A stretch of DNA of 64,000 nucleotides from CAWGMT01 sp963823675. Lineage in GTDB: Bacteria > Planctomycetota > Planctomycetia > Isosphaerales > Isosphaeraceae. Where the stretch lies: the NCBI GenBank assembly GCA_963823675.1, contig CAWGMT010000006.1:62001-126000 (forward strand), read 5' to 3'. Below, in pieces: positions 49,381 to 59,419 of the stretch. The first letter of the stretch is position 1; the number at the start of each line of letters is the position of its first letter. Both the position numbers and the translations under genes were made by a program. The notes below the pieces were generated by a model that was given only the letters and a program-made list of their open reading frames with translations, made no database searches and had not been told where the DNA came from.

Positions 49381-49512
49381 TCGTGGCGGCGGTCGTCGTG
49401 CTCGCGACCTTCGCGGCGCGCGGGCGAGCGGCCAACGCCGAGAGCGAGGTCATTCGGATAGCGGTTGTTGACCGGCGGCACGGTTTTGTTGCGCAGCTCT
49501 GCCATAGGAGTT

Positions 49513-49725
49513 CAAGAGCCCCCGAATGGGGGCGGCAGGACGTAGCCTGGTGGCGTAAGCCCCAGGGCCGTGCCGGACCGTACCACCGACCTTCGCTTTT
49601 CACCATGGTATTCTCCGAAGCCCCCGGACGGGGGCGACATGTTCGCGCCTGGAAGCGACAACTCGTGCAACCCGGAGCGCCCGTCCGTGGTTTCGCCAGC
49701 ATGTCGCCCCTTTCAGGGGCTCAAT
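49513..49725. repeat. composite inverted repeats
   Basis: 49532-49567 (GCAGGACGTAGCCTGGTGGC core) is the reverse complement, with a few changes, of the start of the 113-bp repeat (GCCGCCAGGCTACATTCTGC). The G/C-run palindromes at 49616-49645 and 49697-49722 are oriented towards each other. Together they suggest a mobile or recombined palindrome cluster. Confidence 0.6.
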
Positions 49726-49760
49726 CTCGAAGAAACTACCGGACGTATGTGGTCCACACC

Positions 49761-50099
49761 GAAGACCTGGGGCTTACGCCGCCAGGCTACATTCTGCCGC
49801 CGCATTCGCGGCTCGCACGCGGCGAGTGCGAGCGAGCTAGCCAGGCCTCCCGGCTTTGAAGTCGAGCAGGAAAGAAGACCTGGGACTTACGCCGCCAGGC
49901 TACATTCTGCCGCCGCATTCGCGGCTCGCACGCGGCGAGTGCTGGCGAGCTAGCCAGGCCTCCCGGCTTTGAAGTCGAGCAGGAAAGAAGACCTGGGACT
50001 TACGCCGCCAGGCTACATTCTGCCGCCGCATTCGCGGCTCGCACGCGGCGAGTGCTGGCGAGCTAGCCAGGCCTCCCGGCTTTGAAGTCGAGCAGGAAA
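49761..50099 (+). repeat. 113-bp tandem repeat, three copies
   Basis: Copies at 49761-49873, 49874-49986 and 49987-50099. Each starts GAAGACCTGGG and ends GTCGAGCAGGAAA. Copies 2 and 3 appear identical; copy 1 has small differences (GGGGC for GGGAC; GTGCGAGCG for GTGCTGGCG). The third copy ends 18 bases before the ABC1 kinase start. There are no unique spacers, so this is not CRISPR. Confidence 0.92.
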
Positions 50100-50117
50100 G
50101 TGGTACTATTGAGTATT

Positions 50118-51613
50118 ATGCTCGCCCTCCAAATCGGACTCGACGGGATTCTGGCTTCGGCCGTTCCCCAGGCGTATGCGACGTATCGGCAACCCCTGGC
50201 GGCGGCGATTGGCTTCTTCATCGATCATCTCTCTCCCGAGCGGGCCTCGGCGATCGTTGCCGATCAGTTTGCACTGCCTGGCGATGCCAGCGACGCGGAT
50301 CGTCTTTTCGCTCTAGCCCGCCGCAGTCCGGTGCTGCACAAGCTGGGACAGATCCTGGCCCGCGACCGCCGGCTGGACCCGCAGCTTCGCTGCACGCTCC
50401 AGCAACTCGAGTCGATGCCATCAACCCTGCCGGTTGCGAGGTTGCGGGGCCAGATTGAGCGCGAGGTGGGCGGCCTGGACGGTGCCGGGATCGTTCTCGA
50501 CCCGGTTGCGCTGGCCGAGGCCAGCGTCGCCGTTGTCATCGGGTTCACGCGGCGGGGCGAGCGGGGGGTCTTCAAGCTGCTCAAGCCGGGCGTCGAGCGC
50601 GAGCTGGACGAAGAGCTGGAGATTCTCGATCCGCTCGGGGCGTTCCTCGACGAGCGCTGCGAGTCGCTGGGGCTGCCTCCGGTCGACTATCGGGAGACTC
50701 TCGCCCAGGTCAGGCAACTGCTGGCGCACGAGGTCAGGCTCGATTTCGAGCGCGGGCATCTTTTCGAGGCAGGGCGGGCTCTGGCGGCTGTACCAGGTGT
50801 CCACTTACCGCGGCTGTTGCCATTCCAATCGCGACGGCTTCTGGCCATGGAGCGGATCGACGGCCGGAAGGTGACCGAGGTCGGCAACGTGCCGATGAAG
50901 GTACGCCGGCGGCTGGCGCAATCGGTCGTGGAGGCGATGATCGCTGTCCCGGTGTGGTCGGGCGCGTCGCGGCGCTTTTTCACTCTGATCCGCATGCCGG
51001 CAACCTGATGATCGATCGCCAAGGACGCCTCGTGCCGCTGGACTGGTGCCTGGCGTCACATCTCGATCTTGCGGCCCGCACGGCCATTGCGCGCGTGCTG
51101 GTGGGCGCGCTTGCCCGAGACACCCGCGCGATCCTGGCCGCGATTGAATCAATGGCAATTCGCCCGGTGGATCGAGTCGCGCTCTGGACGGTCGTCGAGC
51201 GGCATGTTCGCGCCCTGGCACCACTGGAGCCGCCGGGCCTCTCATGGTCGATGGGCATGCTGGATCAGGCGGTCACCCTGGCGAGGCTGCGGTTGGGGGC
51301 GCCGCTGCTTGCCTTCCGCAAGGCCCTGCTGACCCTTGACGGCGTCTTGAGCGACGTCGCGCCGGGTTTTTCTCTCGATTCCGCCCTGATCGCGTCGTTT
51401 CTGCCTCGTCTCGTGGCCGAGTGGCCCTGGCGCGCGGTCCTCGCACCCGAAAGCCGCGTGCTGCCGACGCGAATTGCCAACGCCGATCTGGCCCGGCTGG
51501 CCGTGGCCCTCCCGTGGCTGCCGCTTCTAGGCGCACTCGACTGGGCCGGTCGCGCGTGGGTCGGTTCCGACTCCGTGGACCGCCGTCACGCGCTCGCCGG
51601 CCTGGCCGGGTGA
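50118..51613 (+). CDS. ABC1/UbiB-family atypical kinase (one frame break)
   Basis: About 497 residues from ATG 50118; the first 36 bases of a longer ORF fall in the tandem repeat and are unlikely to be coding. ABC1 fold features: KxGQ-type motif HKLGQILARDRR, Ala-rich loop segment AEASVAVVIGF, GVFKLLKPGV (Lys), and after the frame break (about 50965) SDPHAGNLMIDRQGRLVPLDW (catalytic D-x4-N and DFG-equivalent LDW). In ubiquinone synthesis ABC1 proteins are accessory ATPases; planctomycetes may use it for other lipids (inference). C-terminal helices are membrane-associated. Convergent with the next gene. Confidence 0.85.
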
Positions 51614-51620
51614 GTTGTCA

Positions 51621-53783
51621 TCAGCGCCTCGTCGTTGTCGACGATCCGTCGGAGGGCTCCCGCGCCCTTGCGGTCAGGGTCGCCACCTGCTGGCGGGCGT
51701 ATGCCGCCCAGCGCGCCTGGAGGTCGGCGAAGCCCTTGATCTGGTAGGAATCCTGAAGTGCGGCCTCGGTTCCCTTCTCGTGGCAATCCAGCACGAAGCG
51801 GATGAAGCGCTCCGGGGAGTCTTGTTCGACGAGGAACCGCGTCAAGGAGACGCTCTGGGCGTAATACAGACTCCAGTCCTTGGGGTCAGGGTAATCCATG
51901 CCCATGAGCTTGCTCAGCTCGAAAAGCCGCCCCGTTTCCAGCGGTTCTCCCAGCTCGGCCCAGCGAAGCTGTTGCTCGGAGCGCGGCTCTGCCAGGACGG
52001 CAAGGCCTTCGTCGGCCCAGCGGGGGATCTGCTTGACCGTGAAGATGTCGGCCAGTACGACGTGGGTCACCTCATGGGGCAGGATCGCCGCCAGCAACTG
52101 GGGGTGGTCCGCTCGCAGGTTCACGCGGCGGGCGACGACCTGGGCGCCGGTGACGGACATGGTCGAGAAGCCGAGCGAGTTCTCGGGCTGCTGGGTCGCC
52201 GCGGCGAGCGCCTTGCCGTCGGGATAGAGATAGATCTCGCAGGCGGGCGCCCAGAGTTTCGCGGCGGCCGGACTGCCCAAACGTTTGGCCTGCGCCAAGC
52301 GAACGGCCTCGGCGATGTTGCCCGCCGACTCCGCCAGACGGGCATCCCGGTGAAAGATCCGGAAATTGGCCGTCTCATGCGTTTGCCAGGCCGAGCCGGG
52401 CCCCGAGCTTGACTGGGCACCGGCGGGATGAACGTTGACATCGAGCGGCTCCAAGGGACGACTCGGCGCCTCGCTGGCGGCCGGGCCCGAGCTCGCGCCG
52501 GACCCGCGCTGGCCGGTCGCCGGATCGCCGGCGACCGGCACGCCCGACGCCGCGATCGGGAGCTCGAGGGGTTGTTCCAGTGGACGCGAAGCCTGCGGAT
52601 TCGCATCCGGCTGGGGCGTTGTCCGGCTCTTGAGCTTGTCGAGGAGGCGCGGAAACCGCTTGGGCTGGGTGTCGTCAGGCGCCGAGCCCCGGACGACGAG
52701 GTTGTCCGCTTTAGACAGGTTCCGGGGCCCCTTGCGGCGCGCCTCGGCGACCAGGTTGCGGAGATATTCCCCGTACCAACCCTTGGGCGCGAGCCGCTGA
52801 ATGCTCTGGAGCTCCTCGACGATCTGGTCCCACTCGCGCTGTGACCGTGGCCCGCGATTGATCCACTCGACCAGCGCGAAATACCGGCAGTAAGCCCAAT
52901 GCTCCTTGCGCTCGGCCGGCAGGCCGCTCTCCCGTGCAAGCTGTGCATAACACTTGCCTGCCTCGCGGAAGTTCCTGGCGACGTACAGTCGATCGGCTTC
53001 CTCCACGCTTGCCTTCGCAGGCATGTTCTTTGGTCCACCGAGCGGCGCCGCTGCGGCGGGTTCAGGCCCGTTCTCGATGGAAGCAACCGCGGCTGGATTG
53101 ACCGAGGGCGATACTTCTTTTGTGTTTCCAGGCGGCTCGGAAACCGGTGAAGGCTCCGGCAGCGGGTCCAGCGCGGCCTGGGGATTAACCCGAGCTGGAA
53201 ACCCGCTTTGTGGTTCGGTCCGGGGCGCGTTAACGGCTTTTCGGTCGGGAGCCTTCTTCTCGCTGGGCTCGGCATCGAGGCGGGACTGCGATTGTTCGGT
53301 CGGCCTGGTTTGGTTGGGTGCTGGCGGCGGCGCCATTGGTGCTGGTGAGGCGGTCGGCGCGGTGGCGGGGCGGTCAGACGACGGCTCCGGCACCCCGATC
53401 GATTTCACGGGCCCAGGCGGCCTGGACGTTTCTTCCGTCTCTCTGGAGCGCGGCCCAGGCTCTTGATCTCGGTTGAGGATTGCCAGGTTGTCTCGGTAAT
53501 GGGCCGCTTCGCGTTTGCGTCCGGCCTCTTCGGCCCGCTTGGCCATGACGGTGTACGACTGCCGTAGCAGTTGCACGATTGGGGCCTGGTCCCTGGTCTG
53601 GGCCTCGATGAGAGCGTCCTCGAGCAGAGACGCGGCGGCGGCGTGATCGTTGGCTTCGATCAAGCGCCGGGCCTGGGCGATCGCCGCGGCTGCATCGGGT
53701 GCCGCCCCGGGCAAGCGCGCCGGAACCAGGAGAAGGAGAGCGAGGGAACACGCGACTGCGAGTGTAGTGGCAGCCTTGCGCAT
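51621..53783 (-). CDS. exported gluzincin-like peptidase with Pro-rich linkers
   Basis: About 720 residues from ATG 53783 (signal peptide RKAATTLAVACSLALLLLVPA); 53897 adds an unsupported extension. Order: TPR-like helices, a long Pro/Ala/Ser-rich low-complexity linker (about 110-260), another helical block, a second linker, then a C-terminal peptidase_MA-like domain with HEVTH (about residue 570) and WADEGLA (about 592) for the third zinc ligand. Domain layout resembles planctomycete 'DUF1570-like' zinc proteases. The two linkers suggest that it spans a gap such as the periplasm. No operon partner; divergent from nothing obvious. Confidence 0.85.
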   Translation of the reverse strand: MRKAATTLAVACSLALLLLVPARLPGAAPDAAAAIAQARRLIEANDHAAAASLLEDALIEAQTRDQAPIVQLLRQSYTVMAKRAEEAGRKREAAHYRDNLAILNRDQEPGPRSRETEETSRPPGPVKSIGVPEPSSDRPATAPTASPAPMAPPPAPNQTRPTEQSQSRLDAEPSEKKAPDRKAVNAPRTEPQSGFPARVNPQAALDPLPEPSPVSEPPGNTKEVSPSVNPAAVASIENGPEPAAAAPLGGPKNMPAKASVEEADRLYVARNFREAGKCYAQLARESGLPAERKEHWAYCRYFALVEWINRGPRSQREWDQIVEELQSIQRLAPKGWYGEYLRNLVAEARRKGPRNLSKADNLVVRGSAPDDTQPKRFPRLLDKLKSRTTPQPDANPQASRPLEQPLELPIAASGVPVAGDPATGQRGSGASSGPAASEAPSRPLEPLDVNVHPAGAQSSSGPGSAWQTHETANFRIFHRDARLAESAGNIAEAVRLAQAKRLGSPAAAKLWAPACEIYLYPDGKALAAATQQPENSLGFSTMSVTGAQVVARRVNLRADHPQLLAAILPHEVTHVVLADIFTVKQIPRWADEGLAVLAEPRSEQQLRWAELGEPLETGRLFELSKLMGMDYPDPKDWSLYYAQSVSLTRFLVEQDSPERFIRFVLDCHEKGTEAALQDSYQIKGFADLQARWAAYARQQVATLTARAREPSDGSSTTTRR

Positions 53784-53957
53784 GACGATCCGTGTCCTGC
53801 TGGGCTGAGGGGAGGAACTGGGCTGGGGAAGTATGCTCGTAATCGCCCCGGCCGTCAATCGGAACTCAAGATCGCGCTGCCGTCGCGCGTAAGACAAGCC
53901 GCCAGACTTGTGACCCGCGAAGATCCGGAAGCGGAACCATGCCCAAAAAAGCGGAGC

Positions 53958-55535
53958 TCACTGTGGCGCAGCGGCTCCGCGACCCTGCTGTTGGGGCGAC
54001 GCCGGCATCAAGAGACCCCGCGGTGTCCGCTGCTCCATCCGGAATGGGGAGCTGAGCAGAGCCGCACGCCGTAGGGGCGAGAGCCATCTGCCGGTGGGTG
54101 GCGTCGCGGGAATCGGCACGCCGATCACTTCGGCGCCGGTCCAGCGAATCGAATTGCGCATCCCCGTGGGCGGTGCGGGTTTCGGCAGGCCTATCGCTTC
54201 GGCCGCTTCGACTTCGAATCGGTAAAGCTCGTTCAACTGGTTAAGAGGCAAGGAAAAGCCGACTTGCGGCACACGTTGCAGCCGATCCGCCGCGCGATCG
54301 TACCACTCGCGAGCTCGATCCTTGTGACCGAGCTTGAAATGGACGAGAGCCAGAAAGAACCAATCGAAACCGTCGCCTTCATTGCGCAGCTCCATCGAGC
54401 GGTAAAGCGCGTTCTTGGCGTCCTCGAGGTGACCGGCACGGTAGTAGGCCACGCCAAGCGTGTTCCAGCAATTCCCGTCTCTGGGCCCGAAGTCCACCGC
54501 ACGCTTGGCATACTTGACCGCACCTTGCGGGTCACGGAACTTGCTGTCCGCGCAAGTCGCCAGGAGCCAGCCCAGATTGTTGAAGGCATTCGAGACCGTG
54601 TATCGAGCGCCCGGCGTCCAGCGGTCTGACGGAACCGACTCGACGAGCGAGATGAGCTGTAGATACGACTCCTTGGCTTTGGCAAAACGGCCCTCCTGCC
54701 ATGCTTGGCCGCCTGCTCCAAGCATCGCTTGCATGTCGCGCGCCTGACGTTCTTGCTCGATTTCCTCCAGGCTGCGAGGCCTCGATCGCCGCACGCGGCC
54801 GCGGTTGACGTCGTTCCGCAGAACGAATTCACGAACAAGGGAAGACTGATTCAGAATCTCCAGATAAGCAGACCAGACCGAACCGCGAATGACGAGAACG
54901 AAAAAGGCCAGGGAAACGCAGAGTGCCAGCCGGCCGAAGAGAGCGCGACGGGCCGCGAACTGCTTGCTGGAATCGGGCGGCGCCGAACGGCGTAGCTGTG
55001 CCGACAGCAGTATAGACCAGACGGCGACTCCGAATTCGAGCGCGACCTGGGTCGCGCCCAGAAGTCCCAGAACGACTTCGGAAAAGAACAGTGAGCCGAG
55101 CGGCCGCCGCGGTATGTGGAACGAGCCGACATTCAGCACGGAACCGCGAGTATGCGCCCAGAGCGCTGCGAATTCCAGCACTCCGCAAATTGAGAGGATC
55201 AGGAATGTGGCTGTGGCCGCTCTGAGCAATTCCGGCCAGCGCGTTTTCCGGAGCGCAACCGCCAAAACCAGCGGCCACACGGTGCCGAATGAAAGGAAGA
55301 ACTGACTGTCCTGGAGGAACTTACCCACAATCCGACCGAACTGTAGGTTGCTCTGCATCGACTCCAGAAACGCACTGCCATAGTCGGCAATGGTGCAAAC
55401 CAGGCGAATCGTCGCGAGCACCATCATCCATGAACTCAATTCCATCAAGCGATCCGGCGCGGCGATCGCGCCACGCGCCTGGCTCTTTCCGACCAGGGTG
55501 CGCCGACTCAACTCCACGAGCGGGATGAATTGCAT
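53958..55535 (-). CDS. polytopic membrane protein with C-terminal TPRs
   Basis: About 525 residues, start ATG 55535 (55553 possible). Five or so transmembrane segments in the first 240 residues (MMVLATIRLVCTIADYG, FGTVWPLVLAVAL, ATATFLILSICGVLEFAAL, FGRLALCVSLAFFVLVI), then a basic linker VRRSRPRSLEEIEQERQARD and TPRs (AFNNLGWLLATCADSKFRD, WNTLGVAYYRAGHLEDAKNA, WFFLALVHFKLGHKDRAREW). The final Pro/Ser-rich tail may be out of frame. Function unknown; TPRs suggest scaffold or complex assembly at the membrane. Confidence 0.82.
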   Translation of the reverse strand: MQFIPLVELSRRTLVGKSQARGAIAAPDRLMELSSWMMVLATIRLVCTIADYGSAFLESMQSNLQFGRIVGKFLQDSQFFLSFGTVWPLVLAVALRKTRWPELLRAATATFLILSICGVLEFAALWAHTRGSVLNVGSFHIPRRPLGSLFFSEVVLGLLGATQVALEFGVAVWSILLSAQLRRSAPPDSSKQFAARRALFGRLALCVSLAFFVLVIRGSVWSAYLEILNQSSLVREFVLRNDVNRGRVRRSRPRSLEEIEQERQARDMQAMLGAGGQAWQEGRFAKAKESYLQLISLVESVPSDRWTPGARYTVSNAFNNLGWLLATCADSKFRDPQGAVKYAKRAVDFGPRDGNCWNTLGVAYYRAGHLEDAKNALYRSMELRNEGDGFDWFFLALVHFKLGHKDRAREWYDRAADRLQRVPQVGFSLPLNQLNELYRFEVEAAEAIGLPKPAPPTGMRNSIRWTGAEVIGVPIPATPPTGRWLSPLRRAALLSSPFRMEQRTPRGLLMPASPQQQGRGAAAPQ

Positions 55536-55848
55536 GGGAGATTTCTCGATCAAGAGCCGAATCAGAGGCGAGAATCTCGAACCAGCGTGCGTGAGTGGTA
55601 ATAGGGAAGAGTTCGCGCGTCCACCTTCATCGATCGCCGGTTGCCGGAATCACCTAGTGTCTTTATACCCACTTTATCAAAGTGTTCAACCTCGTATTGA
55701 CCCAATTCATGGTGGCGCACCGAGGCGCGGCGGATGCGCGGAAGTGGTAAGCTGAACCAATCGCGTGCCAGCCGCTGGCGGGTTTCATGGCGGACACGAA
55801 GAGCGAGAGCCTTCACGATTCGCTCGCCCAGATCTGGATGCAAGCCGC

Positions 55849-57180
55849 ATGGCCCAAGAACCTTCCGTGCACGGATTGAGCTCCGTCAAAGCGCCGGGCG
55901 AATCAAGGCGGATGGGTGCCTCGATCCCCATCCGCCGTCGGCCCGGGCTCTGGGCCATCGGCCTGCTGGCGCCGGTCGTCCTTGCCGGCGGCTGGGCGAT
56001 TCGCCTCTACTGGAAGCCCGCGGCACGCGCCGATGAGATCTGGGCGCAAGCTCAGCGCGACTTGGAGGACCGACGGTATTCCCAGGTCGAGCGGGCCCTG
56101 AATCAGATCGGGCGTTTGCACGCGCCAACACCATCGGACTGGTACTTGCGCGGTGCGCTGGCCAACCTCCGCGATCGACCCGGCGAAGCGATCGCCGACC
56201 TGGCACGGGTCCCCGGCGATCATGTCCTGGGGGCGCTGCGCGGATGCTGACCGGTCAAATCGAGCGAAAACGCGACCGCGTGAGATTTGCGGAAGAAGCC
56301 TTTCTGGCGGCGCTTGCGATCAACCCGACGCTGGTCCAGGCGCATCGTGAGCTGATCTACATCTACGGGATGCAGCTCCGCCGGCCCGAGCTTAACCGCG
56401 AGTTTCTGGCGCTCAAGCGGCTGAATGCCTTCAAGTTCGAGAACGCTTTTCACTGGTGCTTGCTGCGCAACAACTCGTGGGAGCCCCGGGAGGCGGTCGC
56501 CGATCTCTCACGGTTCGTGGCGGCCGATCCGTCCGATCGCTGGTCTCGGTTGGCGCTGGCGGACAACTACCGGAGAATGGGCGCGCACGCCGAAGCCGAA
56601 GCCGCGCTCGCAAGCCTGACGCCGGACGATCCCGAAGCCAATCGCCTGCGCATCGAGCTCGCCCTGGATCGCCAGGATGACGAGCGCGCCGACGAAGTGC
56701 TGGCGCGGGCCCGCCCGCGACCCGGCGCTGGCGCGGCTGCGCGGCCGCCGGGCCCTGGCGCGGCGCGACGGACAGTCGGCCGTGCGATTCTTCCGACTCG
56801 CCTATGCGGCCGATCCGAGTAACCGGGATACCCTCTTCGGCTTGATGAGTGCGTGGGAGCTGCTCGGCAATCAAAAGGAAGCCGAGCCCCTGCGCAGGAT
56901 CGCCCGGAACCTCGATCGGCTGAACACGCTGGTGCTGCAAGCGGCGAAGCCCGGCGCAGCCCAGAATGCAGCGCTCATGCGGGATCTCGGGGCCGCCTGC
57001 GCCGCCCTGCACCGCGACGACGTTGCCCGCGCGTGGTTTGAGCTGGCCATCGCCCGCGACCCTCTGGATTCGTCGGCGCAGCAAGCCCTCTTCCGGCTCG
57101 GCCCGTCCGGCCAGTCCGGCCGCACGACAGTCAGCCAGGCGATTGAGAAGCCTCCCGTGGAGAACTCGAGGCGCCCGTGA
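55849..57180 (+). CDS. membrane-anchored TPR protein (two frame breaks)
   Basis: About 440 residues after joining three frames (breaks near 56245 and 56710). Start ATG 55849 or 55912. N-terminal basic stretch IPIRRRPGLW and a signal-anchor helix AIGLLAPVVLAGGWAIRLYW, then TPR-like helices throughout (QAQRDLEDRRYSQVERALNQ, RFAEEAFLAALAINPTLVQA, LADNYRRMGAHAEAEAALAS, FRLAYAADPSNRDTLFGLMS). It probably binds partners on the outer face of the membrane. Ends 26 bases before the PIG-L gene, so co-transcription is likely. Confidence 0.8.
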
Positions 57181-57205
57181 TGTCCAGCCTCTCAACGGAT
57201 TCGCC

Positions 57206-57979
57206 ATGAAGTCACTTTCGCGTCGCAAGATTCTGGGGCAAGCCGGTGCGCTCGGGGCCGCTTGCACGGTCGGGCCGCGGCCGGCAAGTGCCGACCAGGC
57301 GCCCGAAGCCAAGGCACCGGGCAGAGAAAAGCGCCGGCTCAAGCTGATCGTCACGGGCGGGCATCCCGGCGATCCCGAGTACGGCTGCGGGGGGACGATC
57401 GCCCGCTACACGGACCTCGGCCACGAGGTTGTGCTCCTGTACCTGAACCGCGGCGAATGGCCGCCGAGCTCCGCCAAGAACGCGGGCGTCTCGCGCGTCC
57501 TGGAGGCCACGAAAGCCTGCGAGATCTTGCAGGCGCGGCCGCTCTTTGCGGGTCAAGTGAATAGCAAGGCCGTCGTCGACACCGAGCACTACGCGGCCTT
57601 CCGGACGATTCTGGAGGCGGAAAAGCCCGACGCGGTCTTCACACACTGGCCGATCGACAACCACGCCGACCACCGCGCAATCTCCATCCTGGTCTACGAC
57701 GCCTGGCTCAAGATGAAGAAGCAATTCGCACTTTATTATTACGAGGTCTCTAACGGCGAAGACACGGTCCAGTTCGCTCCCACACACTATGTGGACATCG
57801 GCCGGACCGAGCCGCGCAAGCGCTTGGCCTGCTATGCGCACGCCAGCCAGTCCCCCGATCGCTATTATGCCCTTCAAGAGCAGGTCACCAGGCTGCGGGG
57901 CATCGAGAGCGGCTACAAACAGGCCGAAGCCTACATCCGCCACATTCAGAGCCCCGATTTCACTCTGCCGCTCGCGTGA
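57206..57979 (+). CDS. exported PIG-L family deacetylase
   Basis: 257 residues, ATG 57206. Twin-arginine-like leader SLSRRKILGQAGALGAA. PIG-L/LmbE N-acetylglucosamine deacetylase fold: metal-binding motif GGHPGDPEYGCGGTI (the usual H-P-D-D is here H-P-G-D), and the second site PIDNHADHRAI with H-x2-D-H. Such enzymes deacetylate sugar-linked substrates. The HPGD variant is seen in a planctomycete/proteobacterial subgroup; whether activity is retained is unclear. It follows the TPR protein closely. Confidence 0.9.
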   Translation: MKSLSRRKILGQAGALGAACTVGPRPASADQAPEAKAPGREKRRLKLIVTGGHPGDPEYGCGGTIARYTDLGHEVVLLYLNRGEWPPSSAKNAGVSRVLEATKACEILQARPLFAGQVNSKAVVDTEHYAAFRTILEAEKPDAVFTHWPIDNHADHRAISILVYDAWLKMKKQFALYYYEVSNGEDTVQFAPTHYVDIGRTEPRKRLACYAHASQSPDRYYALQEQVTRLRGIESGYKQAEAYIRHIQSPDFTLPLA

Positions 57980-58003
57980 CGGCATCGAGAGGACGACGGA
58001 CAC

Positions 58004-58561
58004 ATGACTTGCCTTGCACTCCTGCGCGGAATCAATGTCGGCGGCAAGAACAAGCTCCCGATGAAGGCTCTGGTCGAGATCTTCGTCGAAGCGGGATGTG
58101 GTGAAGTGCAGACGTACATCCAGAGCGGAAACGTGATCTTCCGCGCGGAGCCCGATCTGAGACCGCGGCTACCCGGCCTGATCACCGCCGAAATCGCCAG
58201 GCGCTTCGGGTATTCGGTTCCCGTGGTGCTGCGAACCGCCGACGAGATCGCCGCCGTGTTGACCAGTAACCCATTTCTCAGCGCCGGAGCCTCCGAGGAC
58301 GAGCTGCACGTTCTCTTTCTGGCGGACCTGCCGGCAAGGCGCCGCGTCGAAGACCTCGATCCCAGCCGTTCGCCGCCCGATGCCTTCGCGGTGCACGGAC
58401 GGGAAGTCTATCTGCGGCTACCCAACGGTGTGGCGCGCAGCAAGCTCACCAATGCGTATTTCGACTCCAAGCTCGCGACGACGAGCACGGGACGAAACTG
58501 GCGGACAGTGACCAAGCTCTTCGAGCTGGCCGGCCGATCCTCTGGATCGGGACGCAAATAA
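58004..58561 (+). CDS. DUF1697 family protein
   Basis: 185 residues, ATG 58004. Opening block LALLRGINVGGKNKLPMKAL, VQTYIQSGNVIF, then VVLRTADEIAAVLTSNPF and KLTNAYFDSKLATTSTGRNW match DUF1697, a small soluble family of unknown function with two ferredoxin-like halves. Full family length; no frame break. It starts 24 bases after the PIG-L stop, so both may be one transcript. Confidence 0.92.
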   Translation: MTCLALLRGINVGGKNKLPMKALVEIFVEAGCGEVQTYIQSGNVIFRAEPDLRPRLPGLITAEIARRFGYSVPVVLRTADEIAAVLTSNPFLSAGASEDELHVLFLADLPARRRVEDLDPSRSPPDAFAVHGREVYLRLPNGVARSKLTNAYFDSKLATTSTGRNWRTVTKLFELAGRSSGSGRK

Positions 58562-58592
58562 CTTTCCGGTAGAGTCGTCGTTCGCTCGGCGC

Positions 58593-59390
58593 CTAATTGT
58601 AATTCTTGTCGAGAGTGCTCTGGGCCCCGGAGGCGTTGATCAAGCCCCGGAACACGAGGATCACCGTTCCCGAGCCGAGCGTGCCCGGCAGCGGATGCTT
58701 GTCGGGAATGTATTTGAAGGTTGCATCGCCCACGCCCATGTTCCAGTTGTCGACGCTCGTAGGCGGAAGGCCCTGTTGCAGCGGACTGGCCAGATTTCCG
58801 TCGGCGGTGAAATAGTTGGCCGGGAAGTTGTTGTAAGCGGGCAGGGCGCCGCCGGGGCCGCCGAAAGGCCCGCCGCTGGCGGAATCTCGCCCCCAGTAGA
58901 GATGGGTCGGCAGCCCGTCCACTTCGGTCCCGGTCGGACCCTCCAGGTCGAGGATCAACTGGGTGCCGTTCTGGAGGAAGTTTTGCCCGATGAAATTCAT
59001 CGTCCCGGTGACCGGCTTGGTCGGGTCGGTGGGCTCGAAGATCACAAATTGGAAGTGCATATTGAGGGACATGTTGCTGGTTGACGACGCGCCGTAGCCG
59101 TGAATCGTGATCGACTGGGTGTTGAAGTGCCCGGGGCCGATGGTGTACTGCCCGTAGGCCTTGTTGACAAACGACTCGCGTGCGATCTCGGCCGCGGTCG
59201 GCTGCGGCGTCCCCGGGGGGTAGAGTATCGGCACGAACTGCTGAACGTCGGCCGCGGGAAAATGCCGGCCCGGCAGCGCGGGCCCCAGGGGGTGGGACGT
59301 GAGTAGCTCGCGGCCCTCCAGGCGCTCCAGTAGCGGCCGGCTCCGCCGGCGCCGGCAGTCGTGGCGATCGTGCGGGGCATGCTGATGCAT
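58593..59390 (-). CDS. LEPR-motif exported protein, tandem paralogue 1
   Basis: 265 residues, ATG 59390 preceded by AAAGGAG. N-terminus rich in His/Arg and then LLERLEGRELLTS. Body shares a signature with its two upstream paralogues: PTAAEIARESF ... GQYTIGPGHF ... TIHGYG, a central INF-to-LILDLEGP strand block, PTHLYW, and a C-terminal DKHPLPGTLGSGTVILVFRG. This is a novel-looking beta-rich domain of about 200 residues. Third gene of the TolC-led operon. No enzyme motif seen; likely secreted surface protein. Confidence 0.85.
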   Translation of the reverse strand: MHQHAPHDRHDCRRRRSRPLLERLEGRELLTSHPLGPALPGRHFPAADVQQFVPILYPPGTPQPTAAEIARESFVNKAYGQYTIGPGHFNTQSITIHGYGASSTSNMSLNMHFQFVIFEPTDPTKPVTGTMNFIGQNFLQNGTQLILDLEGPTGTEVDGLPTHLYWGRDSASGGPFGGPGGALPAYNNFPANYFTADGNLASPLQQGLPPTSVDNWNMGVGDATFKYIPDKHPLPGTLGSGTVILVFRGLINASGAQSTLDKNYN

Positions 59391-59419
59391 CGAGCCCGTT
59401 CTCCTTTTCCTCGAGTCGC

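Larger units (their letters stand above)
49381..50117. other. repeat-rich intergenic block
   Basis: About 740 bases between uppP and the ABC1 kinase. The first 60 bases are the true C-terminus of uppP in another frame. Next come short palindromes (CCCCCgaatGGGGG, AGCCCCCGGACGGGGGCGACATG, and the inverse CATGTCGCCCCTTTCAGGGGCT), then three 113-bp tandem repeats. An ORF (49383-49859) crosses these and is not a gene. Confidence 0.6.

Noticed and set aside
49383..49859. 158-residue ORF after uppP
   Set aside because: Its first residues are the C-terminus of uppP in the shifted frame; the rest runs through palindromes and the tandem repeat.
49761..50099. CRISPR array
   Set aside because: Repeat units are contiguous 113-bp copies without unique spacers, and no cas gene is in the window.
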